DNA of 13,722 nucleotides from an uncultured Eubacteriales bacterium (GTDB lineage Bacteria > Bacillota > Clostridia > Peptostreptococcales > Anaerovoracaceae), in NCBI GenBank assembly GCA_900551415.1, contig URWB01000059.1, forward strand, positions 1 to 13,722, in the 5' to 3' direction. Positions 7,363 through 13,596 of this stretch are shown piece after piece. The notes below the pieces were generated by a model. The model made no database searches and was not told the DNA's origin. It saw nothing but the letters and a program-made list of their open reading frames with translations. Both the position numbers and the translations under genes were made by a program. Positions within the stretch are counted from its first letter, which is position 1. Every line of letters starts with the position of its first letter.

Positions 7363-7606
7363 AAAATTCTGTATGAAGTTTCATACAACCATAGTGGTAG
7401 TGAATAATGAAAAACTATCACCGCAAGATGAACTTGTACAGGATATTGTGTCCATACTTCACGTTTTCTCTTGTAGATTGTCCGGTCTTCGTAAGTATAA
7501 AAAACAAATAGAAGGGGATGAGGAAATTGTTAAAGAGCTTCAAAACGGAAATAAATCCGACAGTCGAGCAAAAGATCAAGATTCACAAGACCATCGGCAC
7601 TTGTAG
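7352..7606 (+). pseudogene. tnpA: IS607 serine transposase TnpA, C-terminal fragment (frame +1 to the head)
   Basis: Reading from about 7352 in the frame of the ATG at 7373 gives WFEKFCMKFHTTIVVVNNEK, then LSPQDELVQDIVSILHVFSC and GLRKYKKQIE. This is the end of the IS607 recombinase domain and its C-terminal helices. The catalytic serine and most of the recombinase core are absent between this and the N-terminal fragment. I judge, from recall of family length, that roughly 100 or more codons are gone. The deletion joint near 7350-7356 has only a couple of bases of possible microhomology and changes frame. The 3' part overlaps the start of tnpB, as in intact IS607 elements. The ATG at 7373 has no convincing ribosome site. 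Confidence 0.8.
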
Positions 7607-8678
7607 ATACGTCTACAACTTCTATCTCGATCACAACAAAACCTTACACGATAAAGGTGAAAAGTTTATGACTGGCAAGAGTTTCAGCGTATGGCTCAAC
7701 AATGAGTACATTCCTAATAATCCTGATAAAATATGGATCAAAGAAGCATATTCAAAAGCTGTAAAAAAGTCTATTGAAGATGGATGTACTGCATTTACAA
7801 GATTTTTTAAACATCAAAGTGCTTTTCCTAATTTCAAAAAGAAAGGCAAATCTGATGTAAAAATGTATTTCGTAAAGAACAATCCTAAGGATTGCAGATG
7901 CGAGAGACATAGGGTAAACATACCAACTTTAGGCTGGGTACGCATGAAAGAAAAAGGTTATATACCAACAACGAAAGACGGATGGAAAATCAAAAGCGGT
8001 ACAGTATCCATCAAAGCAGGCAGATATTATGTATCAGTTCTTGTAGAAATTCCCGACGCTAAGATTGCGAATAATAGTCATTATGGTATGGGAATTGACC
8101 TGGGTTTAAAAGACTTGGCGATTGTTTCTAATGGTAAAACTTATAAAAATATCAATAAGTCAGCAAGAGTTAAGAAATTGGAAAAGAAACTGCGCAGAGA
8201 ACAAAGATGCCTCTCACGCAAGTATGAAAATTTAAAGAAAGGAGAGTCCACTCAAAAGAATATACAAAAACAAAAGCTCAAAGTACAAAGACTTCATCAT
8301 AAAATAGGTAATATCCGAACTGACTATATCAATAAATCAATAGCCGAGATCGTGAAAACCAAGCCATCTTATATAACGATTGAAGATTTGAATGTATCAG
8401 GAATGATGAAGAACAGACATCTATCAAAAGCCGTTGCATCACAAAAGTTCTATGAATTTAGAAATAAGCTTAAAGCTAAGTGTGATGAAAATGGTATTGA
8501 ATTAAGAGTTGTAGACAGATGGTATCCATCATCCAAAATATGTCACTGCTGTGGTGCGATCAAGAAAGATTTGAAGCTTTCAGACAGAATATACCGTTGT
8601 GATTGTGGCTATGTCGAGGATAGAGATTTTAATGCTGCTCTTAATTTAAGAGATGCTTTAACTTACGAAGTTGTATGA
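7518..8678 (+). CDS. tnpB: TnpB, RNA-guided RuvC endonuclease of an IS607-type element
   Basis: TnpB proteins bind an omegaRNA from the element's right end and cut DNA matching the guide beside a short target-adjacent motif; they are ancestors of Cas12. This 386-residue copy looks complete: an N-terminal wedge/REC part ('KTEINPTVEQKIKI', 'TIGTCRYVYNFYL'), RuvC-I GIDLGLKDLA (Asp194), RuvC-II ITIEDLN (Glu289), and a zinc ribbon with C342/C345 and C361/C363. RuvC-III DRDFNAALN follows (Asp370). No stop or frameshift is seen. GAAGGGG touches the ATG at 7518, so the TTG at 7527, nine bases from it and giving the usual 'LLKSFKTEINP' start, may be the real start. Its low GC differs strongly from neighbours, which indicates transfer. 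RuvC is intact, so it is not a nuclease-dead TldR-type regulator. Confidence 0.93.
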   Translation: MRKLLKSFKTEINPTVEQKIKIHKTIGTCRYVYNFYLDHNKTLHDKGEKFMTGKSFSVWLNNEYIPNNPDKIWIKEAYSKAVKKSIEDGCTAFTRFFKHQSAFPNFKKKGKSDVKMYFVKNNPKDCRCERHRVNIPTLGWVRMKEKGYIPTTKDGWKIKSGTVSIKAGRYYVSVLVEIPDAKIANNSHYGMGIDLGLKDLAIVSNGKTYKNINKSARVKKLEKKLRREQRCLSRKYENLKKGESTQKNIQKQKLKVQRLHHKIGNIRTDYINKSIAEIVKTKPSYITIEDLNVSGMMKNRHLSKAVASQKFYEFRNKLKAKCDENGIELRVVDRWYPSSKICHCCGAIKKDLKLSDRIYRCDCGYVEDRDFNAALNLRDALTYEVV

Positions 8679-8883
8679 ATGAACGCAAACGTAAGTATGT
8701 ACTGTGGGCTATCGCAGGAATTTACGACTGTGGAGTGTACAAGAACTTGTGAGTAGCGTATTGTTTACAATCGCCAAAGCATACACATTGAAGCAGTAAG
8801 AAGTATCCGCAAGGACTTCAATTTCTCGATGTGTTTGAGCATATTGAAACACATTTTGAGTGGCAGAATCCGCTGATGCAGCA
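8661..8883 (+). ncRNA. Probable omegaRNA (right-end guide RNA of TnpB); limits approximate
   Basis: The 183 bases after tnpB do not code but fold. ACTTACG (8661-8667, inside tnpB) pairs with CGTAAGT (8690-8696). GCG-T-ATTGT (8756-8764) pairs with ACAATCGC. GAAGT and ACTTC (8800-8819) enclose a CC-GCAA-GG tetraloop hairpin. ATGTGTTT (8829-8836) pairs perfectly with AAACACAT (8847-8854). This is the position and style of the omegaRNA scaffold of TnpB systems, processed from the tnpB transcript. The guide would be the bases directly after the right end, from 8864 (CAGAATCCGCTGATG...), within the 5' region of ligA. The exact ends cannot be read from sequence. Confidence 0.65.
8829..8856 (+). repeat. 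Right-end inverted repeat and hairpin of the element
   Basis: Contains the right-end copy of the terminal repeat (8836-8856) and, overlapping it, a perfect 8-bp stem, ATGTGTTT and AAACACAT. It may serve both as a recombinase binding site in DNA and as the last hairpin of the guide RNA, next to the GG at 8862-8863. Confidence 0.6.
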
Positions 8884-10933
8884 GAAAGAAAAAATCGAAA
8901 GAATGCAGGCACTGATCGCGACCCTGAACGAGGCCGCCAAAGCCTATTACCAGGAGAGCCGCGAGCGCATGCCAAATCACGAATACGACGCGCTGTATGA
9001 TGAATTGACGGCGCTTGAAGCGGAAACCGGCATGACCCTTTCGCAGAGCCCGACGCAAAAAGTCGGCTACGAGGTGCTTTCCCAGCTGCCGAAGGAAAGA
9101 CACCCGCAGAAGATGCTTTCCTTAGATAAGACGAAGGATGTTAACGCGCTGGTGAAGTGGCTCGGCGCGCGGGACGGTGTGCTTTCGTGGAAGCTGGACG
9201 GGCTGACGATTGTGCTGACCTATGAGGACGGCGCGCTCGTCAAGGCGGTCACGCGCGGCAACGGAGAAATCGGCGAGGTCATTACCGGAAACGCCAGAGT
9301 CTTTGCCAATCTGCCGCTTAAAATCCCTTATCGCGGCCGGCTGGTACTGCGCGGAGAGGCCGTAATTTCCTACAGCGACTTTGAAAAGATCAATGAGACC
9401 CTTGATGATGACGGCGCGAAATACAAGAATCCGCGCAATCTGTGCTCCGGCTCGGTGCGTCAGCTGAACAATGAGATCACGGCACAGCGACATGTGCGGT
9501 TTTTGGCTTTCGCGCTGGTCTCGGCGGACGAGGATGCGCGTTTGGAAACCGCGGAGACAGCGGGGACTGATCGCGCGGCAGACGAAGAAGCGCGTCCGGG
9601 CAGCGGCGCGCCGCGCTTTGTGACGCGCAGGGAGCAGTTTGACTGGCTGGCGCGGCAGGGCTTCGCGGTTGTGGAGCACGAGCTTGTTACAGCAGAGACT
9701 TTACCGGACGCTGTCGCGGATTTCGCGCGGCGCATTCAACATTACGAGATTCCGTCGGACGGTCTGGTACTGAGCTACGATGACATCGCCTATGGGCGTT
9801 CTTTGGGCCAGACTTCTAAATTTCCGCGGGACTCCATCGCTTTCAAATGGCGGGATGAAATTCGCGAAACCACACTAAGGGAAATTGAATGGAGCGCTTC
9901 GCGTACCGGGCTCATCAACCCTGTGGCGATCTTTGATCCGGTTGAGCTTGAAGGCACGACGGTCAGCCGGGCATCGGTGCATAATATCAGTGTCATGCGG
10001 GAGCTGAAGCTGGGAATCGGCGATACAATCCGCGTATACAAAGCCAATATGATCATACCGCAGATTGCCGAGGATCTGAGCGGCAGCGATCAGATCGAGA
10101 TTCCGACGGTCTGTCCGGTCTGCGGCCACCCGACCGTAATTCACGATGAAAACGGCGTGCAGACACTGCACTGCCCGAATCCGGAATGTCTGGCGAAGCA
10201 GATTCGCGGCCTGGTGCATTTTGTGAGCCGCAACGCGATGAACATCGAGGGCCTTTCGGAAATGACCCTCCAAAAATTTGTCGATGACGGACTCATTCGC
10301 GAACCGGCCGATCTGTTTCGTCTGGAACCGCTTCGGGATAAGATCGTTACGATGGAAGGCTTCGGCGAAAAGTCATTTGAAAATCTTTTGCTCTCCGCGC
10401 GCCGCGCGCGCCGCGTGACAGTATCGAGATTTTTGTACAGCCTCGGCATCCCGGGCATTGGCACAGCAAACGCGCGCCTGATCGCGCGCGCCTGCAAGAA
10501 CAGCTGGAGCGCGGTCATCCATTTGACGCGCGAGGAACTGCTGCGGATGGAGGGAATCGGAGAAATCATGGCAGACGCGTTTTTGGACTTTTTTGAGGAT
10601 CCGCAAAAACGTCGTATGGTCGATGATCTGCTGCAGGTGCTGGAACTCGACGAGAGCTACGAGGAAAGCGGCAGCGCGCTGGCAGACAAAACCTTCGTCA
10701 TCACCGGTTCTCTGACGCATTACGCAAACCGCGAGGCTCTCAAGGCAGAAATCGAAGCGGCGGGCGGCAAGGTGGCAGGCTCGGTCAGCGCAAAAACTTC
10801 CTATCTGATCAACAATGATCTCACCAGCACCTCCGGGAAGAATAAAAAGGCGCACGAACTCGGTGTTCCGATTATCGATGAAGAAACCATCCGCGAGTGG
10901 CTGGCGGGCGGGCAGCCGCAGGAGACGGCGTGA
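8876..10933 (+). CDS. ligA: NAD-dependent DNA ligase LigA
   Basis: A 685-residue ligase that seals nicks in replication and repair using NAD+. Parts in order: the Ia/NMN-binding region ('AAKAYYQES', 'EYDALYDEL'), the nucleotidyltransferase motif WKLDG with AMP-accepting Lys106, and the OB fold. Next come a four-cysteine zinc finger (CPVCGHP...CPNPEC, about 412-435), helix-hairpin-helix repeats ('IPGIGTANA', 'MEGIGEIMA') and a C-terminal BRCT domain (about 600-680). An acidic, low-complexity insert of about 30 residues (216-247) follows the adenylation core. The ATG at 8876 lacks a clear ribosome site. The frame is open back to a GTG at 8831 inside the element's right end, so the start is uncertain. 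The IS607-type element lies immediately upstream. Confidence 0.95.
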   Translation: MQQKEKIERMQALIATLNEAAKAYYQESRERMPNHEYDALYDELTALEAETGMTLSQSPTQKVGYEVLSQLPKERHPQKMLSLDKTKDVNALVKWLGARDGVLSWKLDGLTIVLTYEDGALVKAVTRGNGEIGEVITGNARVFANLPLKIPYRGRLVLRGEAVISYSDFEKINETLDDDGAKYKNPRNLCSGSVRQLNNEITAQRHVRFLAFALVSADEDARLETAETAGTDRAADEEARPGSGAPRFVTRREQFDWLARQGFAVVEHELVTAETLPDAVADFARRIQHYEIPSDGLVLSYDDIAYGRSLGQTSKFPRDSIAFKWRDEIRETTLREIEWSASRTGLINPVAIFDPVELEGTTVSRASVHNISVMRELKLGIGDTIRVYKANMIIPQIAEDLSGSDQIEIPTVCPVCGHPTVIHDENGVQTLHCPNPECLAKQIRGLVHFVSRNAMNIEGLSEMTLQKFVDDGLIREPADLFRLEPLRDKIVTMEGFGEKSFENLLLSARRARRVTVSRFLYSLGIPGIGTANARLIARACKNSWSAVIHLTREELLRMEGIGEIMADAFLDFFEDPQKRRMVDDLLQVLELDESYEESGSALADKTFVITGSLTHYANREALKAEIEAAGGKVAGSVSAKTSYLINNDLTSTSGKNKKAHELGVPIIDEETIREWLAGGQPQETA

Positions 10934-11108
10934 GGCGTATGCGCGTTAGCATCGCGCGGCAGTGACCGCAAACCTGTGCTGCGCGCTGCAAGCACCGCGC
11001 GGATCGTAAGCCACGAAGCGCTACCGCGCCTTGCGGCACAAGCGTCTCGTGGCGCCGCGTGTCACGCAGAATCGGCGTGAGCTGACGGCAAAAAGCGCGT
11101 CTCGTGTC
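10934..11108. other. GC-rich non-coding spacer with a compound hairpin (11010-11053)
   Basis: No gene is seen between ligA and the SRP RNA promoter. The spacer holds a strong three-part hairpin: GCCACGA (11010-11016) with TCGTGGC (11047-11053), GCGCT with AGCGT (one G-T), and CCGC with GCGG. There is no T-run, so it is not a standard terminator, but it could slow or stop ligA transcripts or protect their 3' end. CGCGCCTTGCG (11025-11035) also occurs, on the opposite strand, in the GIY-YIG N-terminal repeat. Confidence 0.5.
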
Positions 11109-11137
11109 TTGACCCGCGCGTAAAATTATGCTATACT
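11109..11137 (+). promoter_or_regulatory. Promoter of the SRP RNA
   Basis: TTGACC (11109-11114), 17 bases, TATACT (11132-11137). The predicted start is near 11144. It probably also feeds dnaX to the extent that the terminator after the SRP RNA is read through. Confidence 0.85.
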
Positions 11138-11143
11138 ACACAT

Positions 11144-11161
11144 GTTCGCAAACGTGCGAAC
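11144..11161. promoter_or_regulatory. Perfect palindrome at the SRP RNA transcription start
   Basis: GTTCGCA (11144-11150) and TGCGAAC (11155-11161) around AACG. It begins about seven bases after the -10 box, so it is either an operator at +1 or a hairpin at the very 5' end of the precursor RNA. Confidence 0.5.
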
Positions 11162-11169
11162 CAAAGAAA

Positions 11170-11323
11170 TTGCCTTTAGAGAGCTTCGCCTGGCATGGTT
11201 TGGGTCCTGCGCAATGGGATGCCGTGAACCTTGTCAGGTCCGGAAGGAAGCAGCAATAAGCGGAAGTTCTTATGTGCCGCAGAGCAGCCTTCTCCAACGC
11301 CAAGCGTGGCTCTCTAAGGGCAA
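11170..11323 (+). ncRNA. ffs: Signal recognition particle RNA (bacterial small-type, about 154 nt)
   Basis: The RNA core of the signal recognition particle, which with Ffh targets membrane and secreted proteins to the translocon. The universal helix-8 signature is present: CAGGTCCGGAAGGAAGCAGC at 11235-11254, with the GGAA tetraloop and the Ffh-binding internal loops. The ends are defined by a long closing stem, TTGCCTTTAGAGAGC (11170-11184) with GCTCTCTAAGGGCAA (11309-11323), perfect apart from one G-U. I see no Alu domain, so this is the reduced form, longer than the E. coli 4.5S RNA and shorter than the Bacillus scRNA. SRP RNA directly upstream of dnaX matches the Bacillus scr-dnaX order. 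Confidence 0.95.
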
Positions 11324-11329
11324 TTTTTT
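11309..11329 (+). terminator. Intrinsic terminator formed by the SRP RNA closing stem
   Basis: The 3' arm of the 15-bp closing stem is followed at once by six T (11324-11329). The mature RNA end and the termination signal coincide. Read-through would transcribe dnaX, which starts 27 bases later. Confidence 0.7.
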
Positions 11330-11356
11330 ATCGGAAAGGACAGGAAAGGAAGCGCT

Positions 11357-13123
11357 ATGTATACAGCTCTATACCGTTCCGAGCGGCCGGAGGTGTTCGA
11401 TGAAATCCTCGGGCAGGAACATATCGTCAGAATACTCAAACATCAGATTGAAAGCGGCGAAGTGAGCCACGCGTATCTTTTTTGCGGGACCAGAGGTACC
11501 GGCAAGACGACCACCGCGCGGATTCTCGCCAAGGGCGTCAACTGTCTGAACGAAGACCCTAAAAAAAGACCTTGCGGCGTCTGCGAGAATTGCAAAGCCA
11601 TCAAGGACGGCACCTTTATGGACGTCATCGAAATCGACGCGGCTTCCAACAACGGGGTAGAGAACATTCGTGAGCTGCGGGAAAGCGTCAAGTATCCACC
11701 GGCGGTCGGCCGCAAAAAAGTCTATATCATTGACGAGGTGCACATGCTGTCCCCGGGCGCTTTCAATGCTTTGCTCAAGACTCTGGAGGAACCGCCCGAA
11801 AACGTGATGTTCATTCTGGCGACCACCGAACCGCAGAAGCTTCCGGCGACCATTCTTTCCCGGTGCCTGCGCCTGGACTTTAAGCGCGTGCCGCAAAAAC
11901 TTCTGATGGAGGGGATGCGGCGCATCTGCGAGGAAAAAGGCGTAACGCTGACGGAAAGCGCGCTGAAGCTGCTGGCGAACTGCGCGGATGGCTCGGTGCG
12001 TGACGGGCTGAGCGTGCTCGATCAGGTTTTGGCGTCCGGTCAAAAAGAGATTGACCGCGAGGCGGTGTTGGAATACATCGGCGCGGCCGGCGAAGATTTT
12101 TTTATCGAACTGACAGAACAGGTTTCCTTGCGCAAAGTTCCGGAGGCGCTGCTGCTCGTGGACCGGGCGCTGGCTGACGGCAAAGATGTGCGAGGCTTGA
12201 TGAAGGATTGGATGGCGCATTATCGCAATCTGATGATTACAAAATTTATCCGCGACCCGGAGGATATGCTCAATATGGCCGCCGAAAATCTCGCGCGCAT
12301 CGAGGAACAGAGCCGCCACATTACGATGGACGAAATCCGCGACGCGATTCTGCGGCTTTCTCAGACGATAAACGAAGCAAGATGGTCCACGCAGCCGCGC
12401 ATTCTGCTTGAGCTGGCGATCATTTCGATTGCCTCCGGCGAGAGCGCGGAGAGCCAGCCTTGGCAGAGTGGGAAACAATACGGCGCGCGAACCTCACAGC
12501 AGGCGCGGACGATCAATCCGGAGCAGGAGGCGCGAGAACAGACCGCGAGAATTGCTCAAGGGCAGGCGCAGGCTTTGGCAGAAGCGGCGTCGAAACCAGG
12601 TACGACGCATGGATATGGCGCGGACAGGCAGCAAGCGGAGACACAGACAAGGAGCGGCATAGCAGGAGAGAAACAAGAGCTGCCGCAAGCCCCCGGCATG
12701 CGTGATGAGATTGCGCCGCGCACGCAAGCGCAGACACAAAGCCTGTTGTCGAGCGCGGAGAACGAGGCTCTTTGGCATGCCGTCTTTGAAGAGGGTGAGG
12801 ATGGCGCAGGCAGCTTTAATCTGATTCGCAACGGGACTTTTTTGGCGCGCGTGAGTGAAACGGAATTTGAAGTCGTTGCCAAGACCTCCTTCGCGAAGCG
12901 CTTCGCGGAGCAAAAACGCGGACAGTTGGAAAGCATCATGGAGCGCAAGCTCGGGCGCGGACTGCGCATGATCTGCGTAGAGGAAAAGGATTATCACGCG
13001 CTGCAGGAACGGCAGAGCATGGATGAAACGTGCGCGGCAGACGGCAGCGTACCGGACCCCGAAACGGAGCATCTTATGCAGCTCGCCAAAGATGCTCTGG
13101 GCATCGAAATTGAAATTGAATAA
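11357..13123 (+). CDS. dnaX: DNA polymerase III subunit gamma/tau
   Basis: The 588-residue clamp-loader ATPase that opens the sliding clamp and ties the polymerase cores together. The AAA+ part has Walker A GTRGTGKT (44-51), a zinc module with Cys63, Cys73, Cys76 and Cys79, Walker B VYIIDEVH (Asp126-Glu127), 'LATTEPQKLP' and the SRC motif (168-170). Domain III follows to about residue 370. A Gln/Ala/Glu-rich linker (about 370-465) leads to a tau-type C-terminal domain. The ATG is supported by AAAGGAA a few bases upstream. I see no slippery site near the domain III boundary, so a gamma form by frameshift is not indicated. Next genes: ebfC and recR. Confidence 0.97.
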   Translation: MYTALYRSERPEVFDEILGQEHIVRILKHQIESGEVSHAYLFCGTRGTGKTTTARILAKGVNCLNEDPKKRPCGVCENCKAIKDGTFMDVIEIDAASNNGVENIRELRESVKYPPAVGRKKVYIIDEVHMLSPGAFNALLKTLEEPPENVMFILATTEPQKLPATILSRCLRLDFKRVPQKLLMEGMRRICEEKGVTLTESALKLLANCADGSVRDGLSVLDQVLASGQKEIDREAVLEYIGAAGEDFFIELTEQVSLRKVPEALLLVDRALADGKDVRGLMKDWMAHYRNLMITKFIRDPEDMLNMAAENLARIEEQSRHITMDEIRDAILRLSQTINEARWSTQPRILLELAIISIASGESAESQPWQSGKQYGARTSQQARTINPEQEAREQTARIAQGQAQALAEAASKPGTTHGYGADRQQAETQTRSGIAGEKQELPQAPGMRDEIAPRTQAQTQSLLSSAENEALWHAVFEEGEDGAGSFNLIRNGTFLARVSETEFEVVAKTSFAKRFAEQKRGQLESIMERKLGRGLRMICVEEKDYHALQERQSMDETCAADGSVPDPETEHLMQLAKDALGIEIEIE

Positions 13124-13158
13124 TTCGCGCGCGGGCTGAACCGCGGAAGGCATAGAAG

Positions 13159-13183
13159 GCATACACGGTCGAACCGGATATGC
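13159..13183. other. Symmetric stem-loop between dnaX and ebfC
   Basis: GCATA (13159-13163) pairs with TATGC (13179-13183) and CGGT pairs with ACCG around a CGA loop, with two-base internal loops on each side. There is no T-run. It may be an RNA processing or stability element in the dnaX-ebfC-recR transcript. Confidence 0.4.
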
Positions 13184-13232
13184 GGAAGACGCGCGCTCGT
13201 AAAAAAATCATAGAAGCACAGGAGGAAATACA

Positions 13233-13595
13233 ATGGGAAAAGGAATGAGAGCAGGTAAGAAGCCATCCAAAGCAGGCGGCATGGGCGGCGGCAATATGCA
13301 GAAGCAACTTGCGCAGATGCAGGCTATGCAGAGACAGATGGAAGCACTGCAGGCTGAAATCGAAGAAAAAGAGGTACAGACTACCGCAGGCGGCGGCGCG
13401 GTCAGTGTTACCATCAGCGGCAAAAAGGAGATTACCAAGCTTGAAATCAAGCCGGAAGCCTGCGATCCGGACGATGTGGAAATGCTGCAGGATCTGATCA
13501 TCGTGGCTGTTAACGAAGGTCTGCGCCAGATTGATGAAATCTCCAACAGTGAAATGAGCAAGCTGACCGGCGGGCTGGGCATCCCGGGGCTGTAG
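13233..13595 (+). CDS. ebfC: YbaB/EbfC family nucleoid-associated protein
   Basis: A 120-residue member of the YbaB/EbfC family, small dimeric proteins that bind DNA and are usually encoded between dnaX and recR. The N-terminus is Gly/Lys rich, followed by a Met/Gln-rich helix ('MQKQLAQMQAMQRQMEALQAE'-like, residues 22-42). Then come the family's beta strands (VQTTAGGGAVSVTISG, ITKLEIKPEA) and a C-terminal helix ending in the usual LTGGLGIPGL. The Gly/Lys head before the core is somewhat longer than in E. coli YbaB. The start is well supported by AGGAGG ending seven bases upstream. The stop is one base before the recR ATG, so coupling is likely. Its function is probably DNA compaction or recombination support; this is known only in outline. 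Confidence 0.95.
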   Translation: MGKGMRAGKKPSKAGGMGGGNMQKQLAQMQAMQRQMEALQAEIEEKEVQTTAGGGAVSVTISGKKEITKLEIKPEACDPDDVEMLQDLIIVAVNEGLRQIDEISNSEMSKLTGGLGIPGL

Positions 13596-13596
13596 G

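Larger units (their letters stand above)
7133..8863 (+). mobile_element. IS607-type insertion sequence with broken tnpA and intact tnpB
   Basis: An AT-rich insert of about 1.7 kb in the pcrA-ligA unit. It has the IS607 order: a MerR-like helix-turn-helix serine recombinase (tnpA, here deleted inside) overlapping tnpB, then a structured non-coding right end. The ends are inferred. An imperfect inverted repeat (7140-7159 against 8836-8856, one gap) lies exactly five bases inside a GG at each end (7133-7134 and 8862-8863). As I recall, IS607-type recombinases exchange strands at a GG-type two-base core without duplicating the target, which fits. The DNA from about 7100 is already AT-rich, so the left end could instead be at a GG at 7096-7097. 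The element needs TnpA from elsewhere to move. Confidence 0.82.

Noticed and set aside
7518..8678. TnpB as a nuclease-dead, TldR-like regulator
   Set aside because: All three RuvC acidic residues and the zinc cysteines are present, so an active nuclease is the simpler reading.
11144..11161. LexA (SOS) box at the SRP RNA start
   Set aside because: The Firmicute box is CGAAC-4-GTTCG; here the half sites are in the opposite order (GTTCG...CGAAC), so it is not a LexA site.
11560..11572. A7 run in dnaX as a programmed frameshift for a gamma subunit
   Set aside because: It lies near codon 70, in the zinc module, far before the domain III end where a gamma-producing frameshift would have to be.
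11369..12478. 369-codon open frame on the minus strand opposite dnaX
   Set aside because: Shadow of dnaX through codon bias; no ribosome site or family resemblance.
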